NCBI RefSeq assembly: GCF_002272745.1
Contig: NZ_NPBD01000018.1
Location: 124,001-188,000, forward strand
Direction of reading: 5' to 3'
Source of the DNA: Terribacillus saccharophilus
GTDB lineage: Bacteria > Bacillota > Bacilli > Bacillales > Amphibacillaceae
Length of the DNA: 64,000 bases
Shown here: positions 36,912 through 44,411 of the stretch, piece after piece
Numbering within the stretch: the first letter of the stretch is position 1
How the letters are laid out: each line of letters starts with the position of its first letter
The notes under the pieces: model-generated
What the model saw: only the letters and a program-made list of their open reading frames with translations
What the model was told of the DNA's origin: nothing
Databases searched by the model: none
Position numbers and translations under genes: made by a program

Positions 36912-37658
36912 ATGGCTAAAATAGCAATTGTAACAGGTGTTTCGTATCCTCGATCCATTGGAACAGCAGTATGCCGCAGATTAGCAGAACAAGGAGTGGA
37001 TATCTTCTTTACATATTGGCGGGCAGGTGAGACATGGCCAGATCAGTTAACGAACGAAATACGGGAAACGGGAGTTAGGTGCAAAGGACTGGAAGCAGAC
37101 CTTGAGCAACCAGAGGCAGCTGAAACTATTCTGCAGGAAGTACAACAGAAGCTCGGGGTTCCGTCTATATTAGTTAATTGCGCTGCTTTTTCCGAGAATG
37201 GCAACTATGAGGAACTTGATAGGTTTCAGCTCGATCGTCATTATGCTGTGAATATGAGAAGTGTCTTTTTGCTTTGCACGGGATTCGCAAAACTCTTCAA
37301 AGAGCATCGGCCAGCTGAAAAAGGAAGTATCGTAAACCTCACTTCCGGTCAGAGCCAAGGACCTATGCCTGATGAACTGGCATACATCGCTACAAAAGGT
37401 GCCATTACTTCATTCACCCAATCCCTTGCAGCTGACTTGGCGTCTCTTGGAATCAATGTGAATGCAGTCAATCCTGGACCGACAGACAGTACATGGATGA
37501 CAGACGGTATAAGACAGCACCTGCTCCCTCAATTTCCAATGGGAAGAATCGGAGAGCCTGATGATGCAGCAAGACTTATCAGCTTCCTAGTCGGAGAAGA
37601 CGGCTATTGGGTAACAGGGCAGGAGCTTCATTCAGAAGGTGGATTCCTACGCAGATGA
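36912..37658 (+). CDS. SDR family NAD(P)-dependent oxidoreductase
   Basis: 248 residues. The nucleotide-binding start is AIVTGVSYPRSIGTAV (a TGxxxxxxIG variant of TGxxxGxG). NCAA (NNAG-like) and the catalytic Ser in LTSGQSQG with YxxxK as YIATK are visible, then NPGPTDSTWM. Closest in style to 3-oxoacyl-ACP reductase-like SDRs with an extended glycine loop. Substrate unknown. SD AGGAGG. It is followed after 79 bases by the AAA+ ATPase gene on the same strand. Confidence 0.85.
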   Translation: MAKIAIVTGVSYPRSIGTAVCRRLAEQGVDIFFTYWRAGETWPDQLTNEIRETGVRCKGLEADLEQPEAAETILQEVQQKLGVPSILVNCAAFSENGNYEELDRFQLDRHYAVNMRSVFLLCTGFAKLFKEHRPAEKGSIVNLTSGQSQGPMPDELAYIATKGAITSFTQSLAADLASLGINVNAVNPGPTDSTWMTDGIRQHLLPQFPMGRIGEPDDAARLISFLVGEDGYWVTGQELHSEGGFLRR

Positions 37659-37737
37659 CATTTATGGAAAATAAATCTATTGTTGGTTCATGCTATCAGT
37701 TAAGATGAAAGGGAAGTAAGAGCGAGGGGGAAACTGA

Positions 37738-39006
37738 TTGCGTTACATATACGAAGAAACTGTAAGGGAAACAGGAAAAGAGATGCCTGGATATCCTGCT
37801 TTTGCGGGAATAATGAAAGGCATACAAGAAGAACTCCAAGAAAAGTATGGCGAATTTTATGCTGTGTATAATACAGACGATGTCCATTTTGAACTATGGA
37901 CAATTGTAGAGGAAGATATTCGAAAAGAAAATCCGGAAATTGAACATGTTGCGCAGCTTTTTGAGCGGTTGGAAAGCTTTACATTTGAATATGACGAAGA
38001 AGCACAAGTACCAGTGTATAAGGTATACCGTGCATTAAATAATCAGTTGTATGCATATCCTGATGCTGGTGTTGCTTTTGCAAGAATCCCATATTTCAGC
38101 GATGCGAGCATCGTGTACTTGCAATGTGTTCTGGCTACAGGAAAAGAGAATATCACCTCCTTCCTGCAAACACTGCGGGATAGAGTCTGGAAGAAAAGCA
38201 GAGATGAGGTTCTCGTATTTAGGGATAGTGAAGAGGGAGTCTCGCAGGAACAGCAGCAAGTAACGAATACAGTGACACGCGAAGATGTCGTGCTGAATGA
38301 ATCTGTAAAAAAAGAGATTTATGGCATGCTGGATCAATTCTTTACGGAAGACCGATCCTTCTTCACAACCTATGATATTCCGTATCGCCGAGGAATTCTT
38401 CTGTATGGACCGCCTGGAAACGGAAAAACAACACTTGTGAAATCAATCGCCAATACAGTTGCGGCACCAGTCGCTTACTGGCAGATTACTGAACATACAT
38501 CCAGTGAATCAATAGAAGAGGTATTCAGTTCAGCTACACGGCTGGCACCAATGGTTCTCGTTATCGAAGATATTGACTCTATGCCGAATGAAGTGCGTTC
38601 CTACTTCTTGAATACATTGGATGGCGCAACGTCCAAGGAAGGTATTTTCTTGATTGGCACAACCAACTACCCGGAGGAGATCGATCCTGGATTGATCAAC
38701 CGTGCAGGGCGATTCGATCGAGGCTACGAAATTACTTTGCCGGATGCATCCTTGCGCAGCCAGTATGTAACGAAAGTTGGCTTCCTGAATTTACTGAATC
38801 AAGAAGAAGTGGACAAAGTGGTGGATAAAACAGAAGGTTTCTCGTTTGCTCAGCTCAAAGAGCTCTTTGTTTTCCTAGCAGCCGCCAAACATCAAGGTGA
38901 TGAGGTTTCCGCTAAAGACATCATTAAGAATATGAAGCGGGAATATAAGAAAAGCAAGTCCGGTAAATGGTGGGAAGAACAGCAGGATGAACTAGGATTC
39001 CGTTGA
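37738..39006 (+). CDS. yjoB: AAA+ ATPase, YjoB-like
   Basis: 422 residues from TTG (GAGGGGG nine bases upstream). The N-terminal ~190 residues are a mixed alpha/beta domain without obvious motifs. The AAA+ module spans about 195-390: Walker A GPPGNGKTT, Walker B LVIEDID, sensor/arginine region GTTNYPEEIDPGLINRAGRFDR. The length and order match B. subtilis YjoB, an AAA+ protein of the cell-envelope stress (SigW) regulon with proposed chaperone activity. No SigW-type promoter was seen directly upstream, so regulation may differ here. Confidence 0.78.
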   Translation: MRYIYEETVRETGKEMPGYPAFAGIMKGIQEELQEKYGEFYAVYNTDDVHFELWTIVEEDIRKENPEIEHVAQLFERLESFTFEYDEEAQVPVYKVYRALNNQLYAYPDAGVAFARIPYFSDASIVYLQCVLATGKENITSFLQTLRDRVWKKSRDEVLVFRDSEEGVSQEQQQVTNTVTREDVVLNESVKKEIYGMLDQFFTEDRSFFTTYDIPYRRGILLYGPPGNGKTTLVKSIANTVAAPVAYWQITEHTSSESIEEVFSSATRLAPMVLVIEDIDSMPNEVRSYFLNTLDGATSKEGIFLIGTTNYPEEIDPGLINRAGRFDRGYEITLPDASLRSQYVTKVGFLNLLNQEEVDKVVDKTEGFSFAQLKELFVFLAAAKHQGDEVSAKDIIKNMKREYKKSKSGKWWEEQQDELGFR

Positions 39007-39097
39007 AAATCTGAGACATCATTTATGTAATAAATGAATAATAAAAGTTTCCAAAGTTCATGGTTAACACAATTAATATTTTATGAGAAGTTGTATT

Positions 39098-39122
39098 TAA
39101 CCGGAGATGCTTCTCCGGTTAA
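39098..39122. terminator. Possible bidirectional terminator hairpin
   Basis: TTAACCGGAGA-TGC-TTCTCCGGTTAA, a nearly perfect 11-bp stem between the convergent yjoB-like and dedA-like genes. T tracts are weak on both strands, hence moderate confidence. Confidence 0.5.
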
Positions 39123-39147
39123 TAGCTTTAATTGAAATATGCTGTTG

Positions 39148-39774
39148 TCACTTCAGCCCTTCAAGTTCTTTTTTTCTTTTTCTGCCTAATTTCCAGATGA
39201 CTATTCCGCCGGCCACAGCAACAATTAATACTAACATGCCATACTTGTAGTAATCGAGATATGCTTCCATCCTAGTCCATGAAGCCCCGACCCATACCCC
39301 TAACATAACGACTATCGAATTCCAGATCAAAGTCCCGATAGCAGAGAAGAAAAGGAATATACCAAAATGCATTTTGGCCATACCAGCAGGAATAGAGATC
39401 AAGCTCCTCACGAGGGGAATGAAACGGCAGAGGAATACAGCCCACATATCATACTTCTCGAACCATGCTACAGCTTTATGCAGATGAGCTGGATTGAGCC
39501 GCAGCCATTTGCGTCGCTTTTCTATCCAATTCGAAAGCTTGTCTAAATCAAACAACGTTCCAATCCAGTACAAAATTGAAGTGCCAACCATCGCGCCTAA
39601 TGTAGCTGCCAGTATTACAAAGATTGGATTTAAACTAGTAGTAGCTGCAAGAAATCCTCCGAACAACAGAGTGACTTCCGAAGGCAGCGGAGGAATCACA
39701 ATCTCAATCATCATCAAGAGGGCTATGGCAGGATAACCATAGGCAGCCATCAATTCATTCATCCATGCTTCCAC
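39148..39774 (-). CDS. DedA family membrane protein
   Basis: 208 residues, GTG start with AAAGGAGAT upstream. DedA features: PPLPSEVTLLFGGFLA near the N-terminus (the re-entrant region with conserved Glu), GTSILYWIG, and FLCRFIPLVRSLISIPAGMAKM (the R-x3-P-x-R type motif), then terminal helices with a basic tail. DedA proteins act as lipid flippases or carriers, including for undecaprenyl phosphate in bacilli. Precise substrate unknown. It is followed in the same direction as the upstream XRE-DUF1232 gene (17-base gap), so cotranscription is likely. Confidence 0.87.
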   Translation of the reverse strand: MEAWMNELMAAYGYPAIALLMMIEIVIPPLPSEVTLLFGGFLAATTSLNPIFVILAATLGAMVGTSILYWIGTLFDLDKLSNWIEKRRKWLRLNPAHLHKAVAWFEKYDMWAVFLCRFIPLVRSLISIPAGMAKMHFGIFLFFSAIGTLIWNSIVVMLGVWVGASWTRMEAYLDYYKYGMLVLIVAVAGGIVIWKLGRKRKKELEGLK

Positions 39775-39791
39775 GTAAGTATCTCCTTTTG

Positions 39792-40403
39792 CTATTTATT
39801 ACTATTCATCATTGCGGTATGGACAACCAACGTATCATCTAGATATCCGAATGGAAATATATAATCAGGCAGCACATCTATAGGATTGATAAAATAAAGT
39901 AAAGCTGCACCAAAAAGTATTAATTCTCGTTTTGTTCCGATACCGGATTGAAATTTATAAAACATGTGCTTCAGGTCACTTACCAATTTGCCAGCGCTTC
40001 CGACGGATGTGATTTTTTCATTGAATTTATTTTCAATTATTTGTTTCCCACCATCAGTAAGTGAAATCTCCTCATAAGCAGCCAATTGATTTAACATTCT
40101 TTCTGTTGTGAAGGAAGGATCAGCCTGTTTGCATAGAGCTTCCAAATGATGCTCTGTTTGTAACGTTTCAGTTTGGTCAAGAAAACCGGCTGTGCGCATT
40201 AAATCCTCATGTGAAACTTCAAGTATCTCACTGAATTTTTTAAGGTGGTTAACGGTCACTTTGCGTTTACCATTCAGTATCTTGGATATGATAGCAGTAT
40301 CAATTGCAGTGCGTCTGCTCAATTCTCGGATGGATAGATTTTTTTCCTTGATTAAGGAGCGTAGAAGATTCTCTATATTGGAATTATCTTTGTTAATGTC
40401 CAT
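39792..40403 (-). CDS. XRE HTH protein with C-terminal DUF1232 (YkvA-like) domain
   Basis: 203 residues. Residues 12-68 form a Cro/CI helix-turn-helix (SIRELSRRTAIDTAIISKIL, VNHLKKFSEILEV). After a variable helical middle, residues 165-200 carry the DUF1232 signature (LILFGAALLYFINPIDVLPD followed by DDTLVVHTA). DUF1232 segments are usually membrane-associated, so this may be a membrane-tethered regulator. Followed 17 bases later by the DedA gene. Divergent from the YoaK-like gene. Confidence 0.8.
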   Translation of the reverse strand: MDINKDNSNIENLLRSLIKEKNLSIRELSRRTAIDTAIISKILNGKRKVTVNHLKKFSEILEVSHEDLMRTAGFLDQTETLQTEHHLEALCKQADPSFTTERMLNQLAAYEEISLTDGGKQIIENKFNEKITSVGSAGKLVSDLKHMFYKFQSGIGTKRELILFGAALLYFINPIDVLPDYIFPFGYLDDTLVVHTAMMNSNK

Positions 40404-40517
40404 AATGAAGACATCTCCTCTTTTAAGATTTTATTTTCTAACCGTACAAGGATGTTGACAGTTTGTCAATAGATGCGGTAGAAAGGAATAAGAAAGAAAG
40501 AGAGAAGGAAACAAAAA

Positions 40518-41168
40518 ATGCAAATAAAGCGTGACCACATTACCATCTTGCTCTTATGTGCTGTATCTGGAGTGATTGATGTATTGGGTTATATTGGATT
40601 ATCGCATGTGTTTACTGCCAACATGACAGGAAACATTGTGTTGCTAGGTATTGGTATCGGTGATGCAAGGCAGGTTGTTTTGAGTAATGCTGCTTTAGCG
40701 TTAGTGGGTTTTGTCATAGGTATCGTTGCTACTGTATTTATACAAAGGAAGAGTGGTACATCAAGAAGTATTTTAACTTGGGAATTTATTCTAATCTTAC
40801 TTTCTGCGATAATAATTCTGCTCATGCCGGTCAATGGAGCCATACCATCAATTATCCTCTTAATTTTAAGTACAGCTATGGGAATGCAAACTATAGCTGG
40901 AAGGAATCTCAAGATTGCTGGTCTTTCCTCAACAGTACTAACAAGTACACTTGCAGCCTTCGTAGAAGGGCTAATGGGAGCGATGCAAAAGAATGCTCAA
41001 AAGCTTTCGCTGGATACATACCTTAGGGGCGGTGCTATTCTTCTTTACCTATTAGGCGCAGCTGCAGGTAGTTTAAGTGAAAGAATCATCGGGCTGCATA
41101 CTATTTGGATAGGTGTGGCGTTGCTATCATTAGTACTCCTGCTCCAAAGGAAAAAAAATATTGCGTAA
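40518..41168 (+). CDS. YoaK/DUF1275 family membrane protein
   Basis: 216 residues and about six membrane segments, with DUF1275 hallmarks: ALSGVIDVLGY-like start (CAVSGVIDVLGYIGL), FTANMTGNIVLLG, and AMGMQTIAGRNLKIAGLSS followed by VLTSTLAAF. Function not established; thought to be a transporter-like protein. SD AGAGAAGGA. Divergent from the XRE-DUF1232 gene, with possible control by it. Confidence 0.82.
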   Translation: MQIKRDHITILLLCAVSGVIDVLGYIGLSHVFTANMTGNIVLLGIGIGDARQVVLSNAALALVGFVIGIVATVFIQRKSGTSRSILTWEFILILLSAIIILLMPVNGAIPSIILLILSTAMGMQTIAGRNLKIAGLSSTVLTSTLAAFVEGLMGAMQKNAQKLSLDTYLRGGAILLYLLGAAAGSLSERIIGLHTIWIGVALLSLVLLLQRKKNIA

Positions 41169-41204
41169 AAAAGAAGAAGATCCAGATGGATCTTCTTCTT
41201 TATT
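41169..41204. terminator. Bidirectional intrinsic terminator
   Basis: AAAGAAGAAGATCC-AGAT-GGATCTTCTTCTTT stem between the YoaK-like gene and the convergent LCP gene. Confidence 0.85.
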
Positions 41205-42132
41205 TGCTTATAATATCATGTATAGCAGTTATCTCATCCTCTGGCACTATCAAGTAGTAAATTCCATTGATTTTCGTGCCTTCACCTCTCATTTCGTGCT
41301 CTTGAACAGAATTACGAACATTACGGTAATCTGTTAGCAGATGACGCATGGAAGCAAGGTTGATATTTGTCTGCACGTTTTTGCCCAATACTGCTAGTAA
41401 GTCATCAATTTTGCCGACAGATTTGATGTTGGCGCCTTTATTGATTACGGCTTCAATTACTTGACGCTGTCTGGCGTTCCTTCCAAAATCCCCGTCAGGG
41501 TCTAAGTGACGCATCCTTGCATAGCCCAAAGCTTGCTGGCCATCCAAATTGATTTGGCCTTTTTTATAATGATAGTCTTTTTTGTAAAAGCCTTCATCAT
41601 ACCAATCTAGGTCGTTTTCTACTGTCACACCGCCTACAGCATCGACAAGATCGGCTAGACCTTGCATATTAATCTCTACAAAATAATCGATATCAACGTC
41701 CAGCAGATTCTCTACTGTTTCTAAGGACATGTCAACACCGCCAAAAGCATAGGCATGATTGATTTTATCAACTGTATTGTGTCCAATAATTTCCGTTCGA
41801 GTATCACGTGGAATACTTACCAAGTCCATAGATTCAGTTGCTGGATTCAATGACATTAGCAACAAAGCATCTGAACGCCCAGAATCAAATTCCCTTTCAT
41901 CGATACCAAGCAAAAGAACATTGATTCTCTCTTTGTTCTTTATTTTCTCAGATGTCACACCCTCATCAATTGCAGTTGTTTCCTTCTGGATACCGTCAAC
42001 TGTCTGTTTTACATCCCTTGCGGTAAGAAGGAGGAAGGAAGCAACTCCAATTACGAGGACAAGAAGGATAAGTATGATATACCTGCCTATTCGTCGCTTG
42101 CGCTTACGTTTTGTTTTGCGTTGTCTTTCCAT
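41200..42132 (-). CDS. LytR-CpsA-Psr (LCP) family glycopolymer ligase
   Basis: 310 residues. A short, very basic cytoplasmic N-terminus (KTKRKRKRRIGR) precedes one membrane helix (about 16-37), then the extracellular LCP domain: NVLLLGIDEREFDSGRSDAL, LVSIPRDTRTEI, KINHAYAFGG, ALGYARMRHLDPDGDFGRN and RQRQVIEAV. LCP enzymes attach wall teichoic acid or other glycopolymers to peptidoglycan. ATG at 42132 follows GGGGGGTAG; the frame extends to 42198 but that part contains the promoter. A 23-bp palindrome overlaps the -35. Confidence 0.88.
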   Translation of the reverse strand: MERQRKTKRKRKRRIGRYIILILLVLVIGVASFLLLTARDVKQTVDGIQKETTAIDEGVTSEKIKNKERINVLLLGIDEREFDSGRSDALLLMSLNPATESMDLVSIPRDTRTEIIGHNTVDKINHAYAFGGVDMSLETVENLLDVDIDYFVEINMQGLADLVDAVGGVTVENDLDWYDEGFYKKDYHYKKGQINLDGQQALGYARMRHLDPDGDFGRNARQRQVIEAVINKGANIKSVGKIDDLLAVLGKNVQTNINLASMRHLLTDYRNVRNSVQEHEMRGEGTKINGIYYLIVPEDEITAIHDIISK

Positions 42133-42159
42133 TTTTCGTACTACCCCCCATACCATTCC

Positions 42160-42192
42160 AAGGTACGCCGTTGTTGACGATTTGTCAACAAC
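42160..42192 (-). promoter_or_regulatory. LCP gene promoter with palindrome over the -35
   Basis: Minus strand TTGACA (42183-42188), 17-bp spacer, TACCTT (42160-42165). The perfect inverted repeat GTTGTTGAC-N5-GTCAACAAC (42170-42192) covers the -35, suggesting a repressor site of unknown identity. Confidence 0.55.
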
Positions 42193-42301
42193 GTGCATAA
42201 AAGAAACTGTTAGAGGGATACTAATTTTATCGTACTAATGGCTCCATTTACTTCCCAGCAACAGACCTGCCCGATGAGTATGGAAGGGAGGAATGTTTGC
42301 C

Positions 42302-42436
42302 ATGAAGGAATGCCCACCCAATCCCAAACAGCCAAAAGATAATCTGGCTCTTCTGCTCGCACTCTTCACTGTCATCCCTACAGCTTGCAACCAACTACTC
42401 GATGCTGCTCATAAATTTATTCAACTATTCTCTTAA
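42302..42436 (+). CDS. Small 44-residue peptide with two cysteines
   Basis: An unrecognised short gene. It begins MKECPPNPKQPKDNLALLLA and continues with a hydrophobic helix (about residues 15-29) and an amphipathic tail ending IQLFS. Cys4 and Cys29 flank the helix. GGAAGGGAGG lies about 10 bases before the ATG, and a strong terminator begins five bases after the stop. This compact unit (ribosome site, ORF, dedicated terminator) supports a real gene, either a membrane peptide, a peptide signal or a toxin-like peptide. No family was recognised and no partner gene is evident. Confidence 0.6.
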   Translation: MKECPPNPKQPKDNLALLLALFTVIPTACNQLLDAAHKFIQLFS

Positions 42437-42440
42437 GGGA

Positions 42441-42470
42441 AACCGCAGGGCTGCGTGCTCTGCGGTTTTT
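42441..42470 (+). terminator. Intrinsic terminator of the small peptide gene
   Basis: AACCGCAG (42441-42448) with CTGCGGTT (42460-42467) and a T tail. Confidence 0.87.
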
Positions 42471-42552
42471 TATGTGTTCTTTGTTTTTATACAATAATTT
42501 ACATATCCTATTTTATTATTGTTACAATTAGGGCAAAAGAAGGAGGAATACT

Positions 42553-43119
42553 ATGAATGTCATTTTATTGTTCGGACCGCAGGCTGTCGGGAAAATGACA
42601 GTCGGACAAGAGCTGGAAAATCAACTGGGTTACCGTTTATTGCACAATCATATGACAATTGATTTATTAGTACCTTTCTTTGGCTTTAGTGATGAAATGT
42701 GGCGCCTATCCACACTTTTTAGAGAAGAAATATACCGATCTGTTGCTAAAACAAATCTCCCGGGTTTCATATTTACATTCGTATGGGATTTTTCAAGTAA
42801 TGAAGATTGGGAAACCGTTGATAGAATGTGTGCAATCTTTAAAGAGCAGGATATACCAGTCTATTTCGTCGAGCTGCAAGCTGGTGTTGATACCCGATTG
42901 AAACGTAATGTAACCGAGAACCGTTTAGAGCATAAGCCGACAAAACGGAATATTTCTTTTTCTGAGGCAGACCTTCTCCGCACAATGGAAACTAGCCGTC
43001 TTCAATCGAAAGAGGGAGAAATAAAAGAGACAAATTATTTGCGGATTCAGACCGATGACCTCTTAGCTTCCAAAACAGCAGAGCGGATCGTTCAGTATTT
43101 TGGTTTGGAGGATAACTAA
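42553..43119 (+). CDS. P-loop kinase-like ATP-binding protein
   Basis: 188 residues. The N-terminal Walker A-like loop is FGPQAVGKMTVG (GPxxxGKMT). The following HNHMTIDLL and the C-terminal region resemble shikimate/adenylate kinase-type small P-loop proteins of bacilli annotated only as AAA family ATPases. No substrate can be assigned. SD AAGGAGGAA. The next gene starts directly after the stop, indicating an operon of at least two and probably four genes. Confidence 0.75.
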   Translation: MNVILLFGPQAVGKMTVGQELENQLGYRLLHNHMTIDLLVPFFGFSDEMWRLSTLFREEIYRSVAKTNLPGFIFTFVWDFSSNEDWETVDRMCAIFKEQDIPVYFVELQAGVDTRLKRNVTENRLEHKPTKRNISFSEADLLRTMETSRLQSKEGEIKETNYLRIQTDDLLASKTAERIVQYFGLEDN

Positions 43120-43887
43120 ATGAGCATTGGGATTAAATTTGGTGCGGGTTTTTTGCTCATTAGTATTTTTTCCCTTTGTATTGGATTAAGCGGCTTCCTG
43201 CAAGAGGGTCAGCAGATAAGCATTTCTGGAGCACTCATCTTCGCAATCTATATGAGTCCATTTATTTTTATCTATGGCATCTTCATCTCCTGGCTGATCA
43301 GCAGAAAAGTAAAACCAGTCAATACAGGGCAGATAGGACTTTATATCGCACTCCATGGTTTAGGAGGGATGCCTTTTGCAGTATTGAGTCTTTCTTCGCA
43401 AAGTGCGGCTGCCATCCTGTTTACTGCTGGATTGGGTGCGTTTTTGGCGATCCTGTTCGCTTTGATAGAACTGGGTCTGGGGTATATAACAAAGAAGGGG
43501 CGTATAGGATGGCTTGTACTGTATATACCCTTTATAGCATATCTGACAATCTTTATTATTGGTCAAGTACAGTCGGTACCGCCACCGATTAATGAAACGG
43601 GTGACGTCGATCCAGGTTATTCTGCCAGAGAGGCCGTTGCATTCGTTACACAACAGCATGGTCAAGAGGAAAATGGCGGATTCCCAGAGAAAACAAAGAA
43701 GGTAGTAGAATGGGAGTTATTTGGAGAACGTTTGACGAGAGAAACGGTTATTGAAAACGTTCAGGGGGAAAAGGAAACATATTATGTGACTTTGATAGAA
43801 AAGAATTTGGATCGGCAGGAAGTATACAAGACAACTTATCTGACAAAGGAAAATGAGATGGTGTTGCACAATAGAGTGAACGAATAA
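43120..43887 (+). CDS. Membrane protein of unknown function
   Basis: 255 residues, not recognised. Five hydrophobic segments occupy residues 6-165 (for example FLLISIFSLCIGLSGFL and LVLYIPFIAYLTIFIIGQV). A soluble C-terminal tail of about 90 residues follows, predicted outside or inside depending on topology (PPPINETGDVDPGY, then basic/acidic beta-rich sequence). ATG immediately follows the previous stop, with GGAGG inside the upstream gene, so expression is coupled. Confidence 0.68.
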   Translation: MSIGIKFGAGFLLISIFSLCIGLSGFLQEGQQISISGALIFAIYMSPFIFIYGIFISWLISRKVKPVNTGQIGLYIALHGLGGMPFAVLSLSSQSAAAILFTAGLGAFLAILFALIELGLGYITKKGRIGWLVLYIPFIAYLTIFIIGQVQSVPPPINETGDVDPGYSAREAVAFVTQQHGQEENGGFPEKTKKVVEWELFGERLTRETVIENVQGEKETYYVTLIEKNLDRQEVYKTTYLTKENEMVLHNRVNE

Positions 43888-43903
43888 CAAAAGGAGGGAT
43901 AGA

Positions 43904-44299
43904 ATGGACAACAAGGCAATCATTCTATTTGATGGTGTATGTAATCTATGCAATAGCAGTGTCCAATTTATCATCAAACATGACAAGGGTGCTTATTTCA
44001 AATTCGCTTCCCTCCAAAGTGACTTTGGCGGACAGTTGAAAGAAGCTAAGCAAATTCCGGATCACGTAGACAGCATCATACTCGTGGAAAATGGGAAGGT
44101 ATATTTGCAATCCAGTGCAATTTTGCGTATTGCACGTCATCTAGACGGCGCATGGAAACTGGCTGCTGCAGCTCTTATCATTCCACGACCAATTCGGGAT
44201 ATAATCTATCGATATGTTGCTAGAAATCGTTATCGTTGGTTCGGCAGACAAGATCAATGCATGCTGCCATCACCCGATTTAAAAGAGCGATTTTTGTGA
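43904..44299 (+). CDS. DCC family thiol-disulfide oxidoreductase (DUF393, YuxK-like)
   Basis: 131 residues. The DCC motif is visible at the N-terminus as LFDGVCNLCNSSVQF (D-x3-C-x2-C), followed by LQSSAILRIARHL and a C-terminal RNRYRWFGRQDQC typical of the family. Thioredoxin-like fold; redox partner unknown. SD AAAGGAGGG. Lies 16 bases after the membrane protein gene, probably in the same operon. Confidence 0.88.
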   Translation: MDNKAIILFDGVCNLCNSSVQFIIKHDKGAYFKFASLQSDFGGQLKEAKQIPDHVDSIILVENGKVYLQSSAILRIARHLDGAWKLAAAALIIPRPIRDIIYRYVARNRYRWFGRQDQCMLPSPDLKERFL

Positions 44300-44332
44300 G
44301 AATAAAGATTTCGTGTAGATTAAGCAGAGCTC

Positions 44333-44397
44333 CTATACAAAATGCCTGATGAACGGTATCATACTAGCAGTAGCCAAGAACGGCAAATTTTGTATAG
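44333..44397 (+). repeat. Long-range inverted repeat upstream of the beta-helix gene
   Basis: CTATACAAAAT (44333-44343) and ATTTTGTATAG (44387-44397) are a perfect 11-bp inverted repeat 43 bases apart, ending 14 bases before the next start codon. Could be a leader stem-loop or a protein-binding site; not explained by the genes. Confidence 0.55.
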
Positions 44398-44411
44398 AAA
44401 AGAGTTAGCTA

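Noticed and set aside
37659..37737. SigW promoter before the yjoB-like gene
   Set aside because: No TGAAAC-type -35 with a matching CGTA -10 was found.
39007..39147. Possible gene or regulatory element between yjoB-like and dedA-like genes
   Set aside because: Only one hairpin was seen; no ORF with a ribosome site.
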